A stretch of 8,406 bases of DNA from the NCBI GenBank assembly GCA_002433075.1, contig DJHM01000040.1:1-8406 (forward strand), given 5' to 3'. The stretch is from Latescibacteria bacterium UBA6620. GTDB taxonomy: Bacteria > Latescibacterota > UBA2968. The notes under the pieces were generated by a model that was given only the letters and a program-made list of their open reading frames with translations, was not told the origin of the DNA and searched no databases. Of the stretch, positions 1 to 5,930 are shown piece by piece. How positions within the stretch are numbered: the stretch's first letter is position 1; each line of letters opens with the position of its first letter. Both the position numbers and the translations under genes were made by a program.

Positions 1-348
1 TACATAGATGGGGGCAGGTCAAGTTTGGAGATGGCCTCGACATCGTGGGGGCGATCAAGCCATCCTTCGGGGATACCGGATCGTCCATAGAAGGCGCCGG
101 CCAGCTGCCCTGTTACCGCGGCGGTCGTGTCAGCATCGTCCCCGAGATTGGCTGCTCGTAGAATGGCGGCCTCGAAGCTGTCCGTGGTTCCAAAACTCCA
201 GACCGCCGCTTCAAGGCTGTGAACCACGTATCCAGACCCACTGATCTCACCCGGCTCTTTTCTGTGCCAGCTGCCCTGAACGATCGGTACCAGCTTCGGA
301 TGGATGCCTCGCACGGAACCAGCCGCGTCCAGTACACCTTCTAACCTG
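1..348 (-). pseudogene. ADP-ribosylglycohydrolase (DraG-like), C-terminal fragment
   Basis: Read on the minus strand from about 348 to the left edge, this frame gives the C-terminal half of an ADP-ribosylglycohydrolase family protein. These enzymes remove ADP-ribose from proteins or small molecules using a binuclear metal centre. Visible landmarks are EISGSGYVVHSLEAAVWSF, then a DSFEAAILRAANLGDDADTT segment that holds the conserved C-terminal metal-binding Asp pair (GDDADT), then AAVTGQLAGAFYG and a GIPEGW tail motif. The family is usually about 300 residues and begins with a GxxxGDALG-type metal motif. That part is absent here, because the DNA to the right is the start of the intact phosphoesterase gene. 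The frame stays open to about 524 but has no family-like sequence and no convincing start there. The C-terminal end lies outside the window. Family identity is seen clearly; calling it a truncated pseudogene is inference. Confidence 0.75.
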
Positions 349-425
349 AGGTATGGGCGGCAAACTGCCACCGTGCAGACTCGGTACGGGACGAGGTGGT
401 TTGGGACCAAAGAGGGCGTCAGAAC

Positions 426-432
426 AAGGAGG
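426..432 (+). promoter_or_regulatory. Shine-Dalgarno site fixing the GTG start of the phosphoesterase
   Basis: AAGGAGG lies 7 nt before the GTG at 440. This strong site supports 440 as the start, rather than the upstream in-frame ATG at 353, whose extra 29 residues are rich in Gly, Arg and Pro and look non-coding. Confidence 0.75.
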
Positions 433-439
433 AAAAGAC

Positions 440-1237
440 GTGGACCTGACCTTTTTCGTCTGGGCGGACACACACTACGGGTATGATCAGCGGCCGCCTG
501 GCAGCGACCTGCGCGGTCGTATCATCGACCAGATGAATGATCTGCCCGGCTGTCCCTATCCGGCGACGATCGGCGGCGTCGTCGACGAGCCTTCCTTCGT
601 GCTGCTGTGCGGCGATGCGGTCGATGGGGAGGAGGGCGCCGGTGAGCACGAGCTGGCCTGGTTCCACTATTACACCCCGCGCCTGCGGTTCGAACAACTC
701 GAAGTAATGGGGAATCACGATCAGGACCTCGCTTACATCACCTACTTCCGCGGGCGGTATGGGGGTCTCTCCCATTCCTTCGACCGCCAGGGAGTCCACT
801 TCATCTGTCTCAACAGCCGGTATGACGACGCGGAGTATTTCGGCGAGGAGGATCTCGGCTTCCTCAGTGACGATCTGTCACGTATCACCGCGGATACTCC
901 GGTCGTCCTCTTCGTCCACTGCCGTCTCGATCGATTCACCAACGGCGATGAGGTGACGCGGATCCTGGCCGCCCACCCGGTCCTGCTCGTCTTCGCCGCC
1001 CACGTCCACAAGCCGGCTGTGTTCCAGATCGAGGGGATGGACTGCATCGACGTGGGCCAGTGCCGCGACCATCCGATCGACCCGGCCTATGGCCGCAATC
1101 TCTACGTGGCACGGATCACCGACGAGCGAATCACCGCCGTGCCGTGGCGGTGGGATCTGGGCGATTGGGAACGGGGCCAGCGATGGGCGGACCCGGCAGT
1201 CGCAGCCCGGCGTTTCGCCCTGGATCGGGCCCGGTAG
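440..1237 (+). CDS. Calcineurin-like metallophosphoesterase
   Basis: A 265-residue protein that starts at GTG. It carries the ordered metal motifs of the calcineurin-like phosphoesterase superfamily. These are DTH (D10, H12) at the N-terminus, GDAVDG (D59), GNHD (N92, H93), a lone His in LFVHC (H160), and AHVH (H188, H190) near the end. Such enzymes hydrolyse phosphomono- or diesters at a two-metal site. The substrate cannot be read from the sequence. There is no signal peptide or membrane segment, so it is probably cytoplasmic. The last motif reads AAHVHK, where the family usually has GHxH; this is a conservative change at a non-ligand position. The length suits a single catalytic domain. 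The gene stands alone: to its left is a fragment on the other strand, and kinase debris begins within a few bases of its stop. It looks intact. Confidence 0.85.
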   Translation: MDLTFFVWADTHYGYDQRPPGSDLRGRIIDQMNDLPGCPYPATIGGVVDEPSFVLLCGDAVDGEEGAGEHELAWFHYYTPRLRFEQLEVMGNHDQDLAYITYFRGRYGGLSHSFDRQGVHFICLNSRYDDAEYFGEEDLGFLSDDLSRITADTPVVLFVHCRLDRFTNGDEVTRILAAHPVLLVFAAHVHKPAVFQIEGMDCIDVGQCRDHPIDPAYGRNLYVARITDERITAVPWRWDLGDWERGQRWADPAVAARRFALDRAR

Positions 1238-1241
1238 CGCG

Positions 1242-1426
1242 GTGCGGAAGGGCACCGGATTGGGCCTGCCTGCCCCGCCATAGCGCGATAGCGCGAAGGA
1301 GGGTCGATTACCAAGAAGTTCGCGGAGCTGTTGGGCTGGACCATTGGCGTGGAGAGCAAAGTGGACAAGGAAAGTAGATTTACAATCAGGATTCCCGTGC
1401 AATACAGTGAAGGGATTCCTCCGTAG
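1242..1426 (+). pseudogene. Histidine kinase C-terminal fragment, copy 1 (HATPase domain)
   Basis: A GTGLGL nucleotide-binding box (the G2 box of GHKL/HATPase_c domains) is readable at 1251-1268. In another frame, from about 1274 to the stop at 1424, the sequence reads PAIAR-stop-REGGSIT, then KKFAELLG, TIGVESK and RFTIRIPV. The last parts are the standard end of a sensor histidine kinase ATPase domain. A one-base shift separates the two parts, and an in-frame TAG interrupts the second. The sensor, the H-box and the N and G1 boxes are missing, since the phosphoesterase ends only a few bases upstream. This is a dead fragment. Its neighbour at 1427-1559 is a diverged second copy of the same segment. 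Confidence 0.7.
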
Positions 1427-1522
1427 CTGGGGCTGCGTGCCCACCGTAGCGCGGTTGCGCGAAGGTGGGTCGATTACGAGGAAGTTTGCGGAGTTGCTGG
1501 GCGGGACCATCGGCATGGAAGG
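1260..1522 (+). repeat. Diverged tandem direct repeat of about 95 bp, period 166-167
   Basis: The segment at about 1260-1356 recurs at about 1427-1522. The offset is 167 nt at the left end and 166 nt after a one-base indel near 1275. By eye, identity is roughly 80-85% over the better-aligned part from 1300. Many differences fall at third codon positions of the shared SIT(K/R)KFAELLG reading frame (TTC/TTT, CTG/TTG, TTG/CTG, ATT/ATC, GAG/GAA), which implies divergence while coding. Confidence 0.75.
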
Positions 1523-1559
1523 CGTGGGTACGACTGCAACGGCGGTCCTGCCGCTATAG
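1427..1559 (+). pseudogene. Histidine kinase C-terminal fragment, copy 2
   Basis: From about 1440 to the TAG at 1557 the sequence reads PTVARLREGGSIT, RKFAELLGGTIG, then EGVGTTATAVLPL. These segments match the last alpha-beta unit and final strand of a HATPase_c domain. The DNA before it (CTGGGGCTG at 1427) looks like a worn GLGL box in a different frame. The frame is open from 1344 with an ATG, but the upstream part is copy 1 read out of frame, so no real start is visible. The tail (GTTATAVLPL) differs from that of copy 1 (RFTIRIPV) and is shorter. The two may therefore come from different paralogous kinases rather than a recent duplication. It is probably not expressed as a functional protein. 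Confidence 0.65.
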
Positions 1560-1639
1560 CACGAGCCTCGACCAGACGGGTGTTTCCGCCCGCGGGTCAT
1601 CCGTGCGTTAGCCGCCCTAAAAACGGAGGTCGCATCGAG

Positions 1640-1732
1640 ATGAGCGTGCACGACATACCCAGGTTGCGACTAAAGGGTGAATTCACGGTCGGAGATCGAG
1701 ATATGTGCTTCGTCACGGACGGAGAGGCCTGA
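1640..1732 (+). CDS. Small 30-residue ORF just upstream of the amidase
   Basis: ATG at 1640 is preceded by GGAGG at 1625-1629 (10 nt gap). The ORF encodes 30 residues that begin MSVHDIPRLRLKGEF and end in DGEA, with the stop at 1730-1732. The amidase GTG follows only 2 nt later, in a different frame, and its ribosome-binding site lies inside this ORF. I do not recognise the peptide. It has no signal peptide, membrane segment or cysteine pattern. It could be a translated leader coupling ribosomes into the amidase, or the N-terminal stump of a lost gene. The ribosome-binding site and tight spacing are seen; the function is unknown. Confidence 0.35.
   Translation: MSVHDIPRLRLKGEFTVGDRDMCFVTDGEA
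1721..1727 (+). promoter_or_regulatory. Shine-Dalgarno site fixing the GTG start of the amidase
   Basis: GGAGAGG lies 7 nt before the GTG at 1735, inside the 30-codon upstream ORF. The in-frame ATG at 1705 has no comparable site at a usual distance. Confidence 0.6.
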
Positions 1733-1734
1733 TC

Positions 1735-3126
1735 GTGGACGAGTGGATCTGGCAATCGGCCTCCTCATTGGCCCGGGCGATCCAGGAAAAAAAGATCTCC
1801 GCCGAGGAACTGATCAAACTGCACCTGGAACGGATCGAAGCGGTCAATCCAACTTTGAACGCGGTCGTTCAGCTCGTCGCGGACCGAGCATTATCCGAAG
1901 CGCGTAAAGCCGACGCCTCTCTCGCACGAGGTGAGGTGAAAGGACCGCTTCACGGCGTCCCAATGACGTTGAAGGATTCAATCGATACGGAAGGTGTGAT
2001 TACAACCGGCGGTACGAAGGGACGGCAGAACTTCGTGCCGGAAAGGGACGCAACCGTCGCGGCTCGATTGAGATCGGCAGGGGCGATTCTACTGGGGAAG
2101 ACGAATACGCCGGAGCTGACGTTCGGGATCGAGACGGACAACCTTGTCTACGGCAGGACGAACAATCCCTACGACCTGAATCGGACGCCCGGCGGGAGCA
2201 GCGGGGGCGCGGCAGCCATCGTGGCATCGGGCGGGTCCCCGTTCGATCTGGGCAGCGACACCGGCGGCAGCATCCGGTATCCGGCGCACGCCTGCGGCAT
2301 CGCGGGCATCAAGCCGACTTCGGGGCGGGTGCCGCGAACGGGTCACATCATTCCGTACGGATTGGGCGCCGTCGATTCGAAGACGCAGATCGGACCGTTG
2401 GCGAGGTATGTCGAAGATCTGGCGCTTATCCTTCCGATCATCTCGGGTGTCGACTGGGAAGACCCGGCGATCGTTCCGATGCCGCTTGGGGCCGTGAGCG
2501 ATGTTGCGCTGAATGAGCTTCGAATCGCGGTTCACACGGACTCCGGCGTCCGGTCGCCCACATCCGAGATCAGGAAGACCGTCCAGGAAGTGGCCGACTC
2601 GCTTATTGACACAGGCTCCCTGGTCAAAGAAGACGTGCCCGGCTCACTCGGAATCGCGGCGGAGATCAACAAGCGAGTTGGATCGGGGGATGGACGGGCG
2701 TGGTTCCGCCGGCTTCTGGATAAAGCGGGCACGAAGGAGTGTCATCCCTGGTCGGAAAGGGTCTTCGACAGCGCAACCCCTTCCAGTTCGATCGATTTCG
2801 CGGCCAGCCTCGAGGCGCTGGATGCATTCCGCAGCGACATGCTTTCGTTCCTCAAAAACTACGATGCGATCTTGTGCCCCGTCTTTTCCCAGCCGGCCAC
2901 GCATCACGGTAAAACGCGAGAAGAGGCCGACCAGGGAGGAGGCTCCTACCTGACTCCGTATAATCTCACGGGTTGGCCGGCGGCGGTCGTTCGGGCGGGA
3001 ACATCGGCTGAGGGGCTGCCGATCGGCGTTCAGGTCGTTGCTCGCCCGTGGAGGGAGGATGTCGCGATTGCGGTAGCCCAACACGTCGAATCGGCGTTCG
3101 GTGGGTGGCAACGGCCTCCGTTGTAG
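1735..3126 (+). CDS. Amidase-signature family amidohydrolase
   Basis: A 463-residue enzyme of the amidase signature family, with the full Ser-Ser-Lys catalytic triad. Numbered from the GTG at 1735, Lys80 is in VPMTLKDS, the cis-Ser155 is in TPGGSSGG, and the nucleophile Ser179 is in GSDTGGSIR. The spacings of 75 and 24 residues match those of well-studied members such as fatty acid amide hydrolase. These enzymes hydrolyse carboxylic amides to acid and ammonia or amine. The substrate is not predictable, and no GatB/GatC partner is nearby, so a tRNA amidotransferase role is unlikely. I chose the GTG because GGAGAGG at 1721-1727 sits 7 nt upstream and because family-like sequence (WQSASSLARAIQ) starts directly after it. 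The ATG at 1705 would only add ten basic residues. There is no signal peptide. The length is normal and the gene looks intact. Confidence 0.9.
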   Translation: MDEWIWQSASSLARAIQEKKISAEELIKLHLERIEAVNPTLNAVVQLVADRALSEARKADASLARGEVKGPLHGVPMTLKDSIDTEGVITTGGTKGRQNFVPERDATVAARLRSAGAILLGKTNTPELTFGIETDNLVYGRTNNPYDLNRTPGGSSGGAAAIVASGGSPFDLGSDTGGSIRYPAHACGIAGIKPTSGRVPRTGHIIPYGLGAVDSKTQIGPLARYVEDLALILPIISGVDWEDPAIVPMPLGAVSDVALNELRIAVHTDSGVRSPTSEIRKTVQEVADSLIDTGSLVKEDVPGSLGIAAEINKRVGSGDGRAWFRRLLDKAGTKECHPWSERVFDSATPSSSIDFAASLEALDAFRSDMLSFLKNYDAILCPVFSQPATHHGKTREEADQGGGSYLTPYNLTGWPAAVVRAGTSAEGLPIGVQVVARPWREDVAIAVAQHVESAFGGWQRPPL

Positions 3127-3236
3127 GGTCTACCTCGCGTCACAAGTCGCAGCGTGGTAACTATACAGAGCAGATCCTCATCGAACCGGAGTCATAAACA
3201 GGAACGCAATTCAGCGCGCAGAGGAGGCAGATCAGG

Positions 3237-3255
3237 AAGCGAGGGTCGCTTTTCT
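3237..3255 (+). terminator. Weak candidate intrinsic terminator after the amidase
   Basis: AAGCGA / TCGCTT forms a 6-bp stem around a GGG loop, followed by TTCT. It sits about 110 nt after the amidase stop. The stem is short and the T tract is broken, so this is a weak candidate only. The rest of the 3127-3340 gap shows no other feature I can support. Confidence 0.25.
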
Positions 3256-3340
3256 GCGTCAATCAAGACCAAAGGACTGAGAAACAGCTTCAGGTAGAGA
3301 ACCCCCGATCCAAGATCGCCCCGCCCTGGAGGCAACTCCA

Positions 3341-4183
3341 ATGCACGTAATAGATTCTCAGGTCCACGCGTATGAGGCCGACACCCCAGAACGGCCCTGG
3401 CACAGCGTCCCGAACTGGCCCGACCACGTCACCGGTGACGAAATGGTGGCGGCCATGGAAGCGGTGAGCGTGGACGGCGCGATCCTCGTCTCCCCCTTTT
3501 CCATGTACCGCTACGACGCGAGCTACACCGTCGAAGTACAGCGGGAGCATCCCGGCAGGTTCGGCCTCGTCAAGCCGGTCGATCCGAATGATCCGGCCGT
3601 GGCGGATGTCATCGCCGACTGGAAGGCAACCTCGGGCGCCGTCGGAATCCGGATCATGATACCCGCAGATGCGGAGCGTGAGCCGGACGACCCCGGGCTC
3701 GACCGGATTCTGCGCGCAGCCGTTCGCCATGACCTTCCGGTCAACACGCTGTGCTGGGGCAACCTGGATGTGGGCGCCGCGCTCTTCGCGCGCCACCCGG
3801 ACACGCGATTCATCATCGACCACCTGGGCATCCAACAGCCCAGAACGCGGCCCGCCCCGCCAACGGGCTGGAGCGATCTGCCGAAGGTGTTGGACCTCGC
3901 GAAGCACCCGAACGCGGTCATCAAGGTCAGCGGGGCGTGCACCCTGTCAAGAGAACCTTATCCCTTCCCGGACATCTGGGACCCCCTCTACCGCGTCTTC
4001 GACGCCTGGGGCTTCGAACGCTGCCTGTGGGGGACCGACTGGACGCGCGCCTTTGCGGTCGTCAACTACGAACAGGCCGTAGAACCGTTTCGGGTGACCG
4101 ATCGCTTGAGCGACAGTGACCGCGCCATGCTGATGGGGGGCGCCTGCGCCACGGCATACAACTGGTATCCCAAGAGACCGTAG
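3341..4183 (+). CDS. Amidohydrolase_2 family metal-dependent hydrolase (TIM barrel, COG3618-like)
   Basis: A 280-residue TIM-barrel hydrolase of the amidohydrolase-2 type, the group that includes L-fuconolactone and 2-pyrone-4,6-dicarboxylate lactonases. It opens with MHVIDSQVHAYE, the usual strand-1 metal motif. The first His of HxH is replaced by Gln6, leaving His9. Other landmarks are FIIDHLG (His161), IKVSGACT (Lys195), LWGTDWTR (Asp233, the expected catalytic or metal Asp) and a C-terminal MGGACATAYNW motif typical of the family. Hydrolysis of a lactone or similar ester/amide ring is the likely chemistry; the actual substrate is unknown. GGAGG at 3328-3332 lies 8 nt before the ATG, which supports this start. 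There is no export signal. It is separated by 214 nt from the amidase and by 425 nt from the next intact gene, so it is probably transcribed alone. The gene appears complete. Confidence 0.88.
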   Translation: MHVIDSQVHAYEADTPERPWHSVPNWPDHVTGDEMVAAMEAVSVDGAILVSPFSMYRYDASYTVEVQREHPGRFGLVKPVDPNDPAVADVIADWKATSGAVGIRIMIPADAEREPDDPGLDRILRAAVRHDLPVNTLCWGNLDVGAALFARHPDTRFIIDHLGIQQPRTRPAPPTGWSDLPKVLDLAKHPNAVIKVSGACTLSREPYPFPDIWDPLYRVFDAWGFERCLWGTDWTRAFAVVNYEQAVEPFRVTDRLSDSDRAMLMGGACATAYNWYPKRP

Positions 4184-4193
4184 TCGCCATGCC

Positions 4194-4432
4194 ATGAGGT
4201 TCGGCCTGTTTGCGATCCCGATGATTGGTGCGCTGTTCATTCAACTAAGACGGACAGTGATGGGAAGGGCGGCGAGATACTGACATGGGTTTATGACAAT
4301 ACAGTTACCAAGATTCACCAGAACTACTTTACCGGCGACTGCGAAGTGAAAAAGACCGGCTGGGTAGCTACGCGGATGTTCTGGTTTGGACCCTTGGCTT
4401 TGCGCAGCAGTTTTTTCTTTACAAGAGATTGA
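4194..4432 (+). pseudogene. Possible decayed small secreted protein or lipoprotein
   Basis: The 425-nt gap 4184-4608 contains no intact gene. An ATG at 4194 opens a hydrophobic, signal-peptide-like stretch, MRFGLFAIPMIGALFIQL. Around 4240-4250 the reading appears to move to another frame, which runs to a TGA at 4430-4432. That frame reads STKTDSDGKGGEILTWVYD, then TKIHQNYFTGDCEVKKTGW, and ends in a hydrophobic LRSSFFFTRD. A signal segment followed by a Ser/Asp/Gly-rich linker is what a small lipoprotein would look like, with the lipobox Cys lost at the frameshift. No ribosome-binding site is evident and I do not recognise the family. It could also be chance open frames. The remaining DNA at 4433-4608 shows nothing I can support beyond weak promoter-like AT stretches. 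Confidence 0.25.
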
Positions 4433-4608
4433 TTGGCGTCAGCCGATGGTTCGCCGTTTGGTGTGCGCATGCCCCGACTGGGCAAGGCGCGGATAGGAAG
4501 AATCACAACTGATGTACAACAACAACCCTGCGTGACTTCACTAAGCCACGTTTGCCACTATGGTAGACTACAGCAACGCACCGACACACTACCGAACGAG
4601 AGCTCCTT

Positions 4609-5532
4609 ATGACCACCCATAAATTCAAGACCGGCATGTTCCTGAACGAGCTTCAGCTACCCTTCGATGAAGGGTTGGCCGTCGCGAAGGACCTCGGCGT
4701 CGAGTACGTCTGGTTCTCGTCGCTCGTCGATCGGCCACCCATTGCCGAGATGTTCGACGACGAGATCGACGAGATCGGCGAGAAGATCGAGGCACGGGGC
4801 CTTAAGCACATGATCGTCAGCGCCGGCTCGCCGTTCAAGTCCATCGATCTGACAACCTTGTCCGTCGATTCCTTCGAAGACGACGAGGATTTTCAGAAGG
4901 ACTTCAGCGACATGGTCCGGTCGATGGAGATCGCCAATCGGCTCGGTGTGAGCGCGGTCTCGGTCTACAGCTTCGCCTGGCCTGGCGAGTACACGGCGGA
5001 GAAGCCGACGTGGCCTATGCGGTGGACGACGCGCGGCGGCATCATCTCTGACGTTGAGATGGACAAGCTCGAGAAGGCGTACACGCTCATGGTCGAGCAA
5101 GCCGAGAAGTATAACGTCGACCTCGTCCTCTCGATGATGCCTTGGAACTACACGAACACGACCGGCAATTTTCGTAAAGTGGCTGAGCGCATCAGCTCCG
5201 ACCGCATCAAGGTCATGTGGGGTCCCGCTGACAACTACAACTGTGGCGAGAGCGACGTGTTCACGGCGGGGTTCCTGAACGTGAAGCCGTACATCCACTC
5301 GATTCACTCCAAGGACTTGCGCGTTAACAACGGCATCGCCCTCGATTTCGACTACCTCCCTTTCGGCGAGGGCCAGACTGACTACGCGACGGTGTTCCGC
5401 AGCCTTCGCGACAACAACCTCGACCCCGTTGTCTCAATCTCCACGCACTGGACCCCACCCAACGGCTCCCGCGTGGATGCCATGCGTACCCAGGTCGCGA
5501 ACGTGTTTTCTCTTATGGAGTCGCTCGACTAA
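4609..5532 (+). CDS. Sugar phosphate isomerase/epimerase-like TIM barrel, possibly without its metal site
   Basis: A 307-residue protein of the xylose-isomerase-like TIM-barrel (AP endonuclease family 2) fold, the fold of inosose dehydratases and ketose 3-epimerases. The fold marks are FKTGMFLNEL at strand 1, YVWFSSLVD at strand 2, VSAVSVYSFAWPGE, VMWGPADNYNCGE, YIHSIHSKDL, LPFGEGQTDYATVFRSL and a C-terminal SISTHWTPPNG. Active members bind one divalent metal through Glu, Asp, His and Glu. Here the first Glu position (normally L-E-N-x-P) reads Ser175, the WDP-type Asp reads Gly205, and the last Glu (normally S-I-E-T-H) reads Ser278. Only His233 is clearly kept. It may be a non-catalytic relative or a subfamily with different chemistry. 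The ATG has only a weak GAGAG upstream at 4598-4602. The Gfo/Idh stump starts 9 nt after its stop, so the two were once an operon. Confidence 0.85.
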   Translation: MTTHKFKTGMFLNELQLPFDEGLAVAKDLGVEYVWFSSLVDRPPIAEMFDDEIDEIGEKIEARGLKHMIVSAGSPFKSIDLTTLSVDSFEDDEDFQKDFSDMVRSMEIANRLGVSAVSVYSFAWPGEYTAEKPTWPMRWTTRGGIISDVEMDKLEKAYTLMVEQAEKYNVDLVLSMMPWNYTNTTGNFRKVAERISSDRIKVMWGPADNYNCGESDVFTAGFLNVKPYIHSIHSKDLRVNNGIALDFDYLPFGEGQTDYATVFRSLRDNNLDPVVSISTHWTPPNGSRVDAMRTQVANVFSLMESLD

Positions 5533-5541
5533 AAGCAGACA

Positions 5542-5703
5542 ATGACCGACCAACTCAACGATGCAATCGTCGGTTGCGGTGGAATTAGCCGGCATCACCT
5601 GACAAATATCGAGAACACCCCTGCAATACGGCTTGTCGCGACGATGGATGTGTTTGAAGCCGGTGAGAAGGAACGCGGTGAAGAAGCTTGCCAGACTGCG
5701 TGA
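5542..5703 (+). pseudogene. Gfo/Idh/MocA-family oxidoreductase, N-terminal stump
   Basis: This 53-codon ORF encodes the start of a Gfo/Idh/MocA NAD(P)-dependent oxidoreductase. It reads DAIVGCGGISRHHL, the Rossmann dinucleotide-binding Gly motif near residues 10-16, then a region ending in IRLVATMDVFEA at the second strand. Family members are normally about 330-400 residues and carry a C-terminal substrate domain. Here homology stops near 5685, the frame closes at 5703, and IS91-type transposase debris on the opposite strand begins by about 5720. The gene was probably broken by an insertion, and the downstream part is not present in this window. It starts 9 nt after the isomerase stop with no strong ribosome-binding site, which fits translational coupling in a former two-gene catabolic operon. 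The product would be non-functional. Confidence 0.8.
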
Positions 5704-5719
5704 ACTGAGTATCTGATCC

Positions 5720-5891
5720 CTTCCGATTAGATCTGCGACCACTTCCTGTGGCCCTGGAACGAGGCGATCTCGACTTGCGGCATTTGGCGCCAACACACGT
5801 GATAACGAACAAGGTTTAGACGAGGCGGAGGAATAAGAGCGGCGAGCTTCTCGATCAGTTCCAACGGTGAGAGCACGAGGTGCGTGGTCCT
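5720..5891 (-). mobile_element. IS91-type (Y2) transposase C-terminal fragment, frameshifted
   Basis: Read on the minus strand from 5891, the sequence gives HLVLSPLELIEKLAALIPPP, RLNLVRYH, and then, after a frame change near 5798, VLAPNAASRDRLVPGP. Together these match the conserved C-terminal block of IS91/IS801 transposases (...FSPLEFIEKLAALVPPPR...LVRYHGVLAPNA...). Restoring one G in CACGTGTGTTGG (giving CACGGTGTGTTGG) rejoins the frames as RYHGVLAPNA, so the break is a single-base deletion. The catalytic HUH and tyrosine region that should lie at higher coordinates is missing: homology stops at the palindromic repeat at 5887. It is therefore a dead scar about 170 bp long. It lies directly behind the truncated Gfo/Idh gene and may mark the event that broke it. 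Confidence 0.75.
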
Positions 5892-5915
5892 CCCTCGACG
5901 TCGCTCGGGACAGGC
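5887..5915. repeat. Short palindromic repeat (CCCTCGAC..CTCGGGAC type)
   Basis: CCC-T-CGA-CG-TCG-CTC-GGG at 5892-5909 forms a small imperfect hairpin, flanked by GTCC and GACAGGC. It resembles the dispersed palindromes of form CCTTCGAC..GCTCAGGACAGG that litter many environmental genomes and are often mistranslated as PVLSEVEG-like peptides. It sits exactly at the junction between the IS91 fragment and the recombinase fragment. Membership of that family is from memory; the hairpin itself is seen. Confidence 0.5.
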
Positions 5916-5930
5916 GCTGGACCAAGGCGT

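Noticed and set aside
353..439. Upstream in-frame ATG for the phosphoesterase
   Set aside because: The GTG at 440 has a strong AAGGAGG at proper spacing, and the extra 29 residues look non-coding.
1561..1600. Possible terminator hairpin after the kinase fragments (CGGG..CCCG)
   Set aside because: The stem is very short and no T tract follows.
878..1651. A 257-codon minus-strand open frame
   Set aside because: It is antisense to the phosphoesterase and the kinase fragments, and its peptide looks like the low-complexity mirror of those genes with no recognisable domain.
4536..4565. Possible promoter before the isomerase (CTTCAC ... TATGGT)
   Set aside because: The -35 match is poor and no alternative with 16-18 nt spacing was better.
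4657..5307. A 216-codon minus-strand open frame
   Set aside because: It lies wholly antisense to the clear isomerase-fold gene. High GC at third positions explains the openness.
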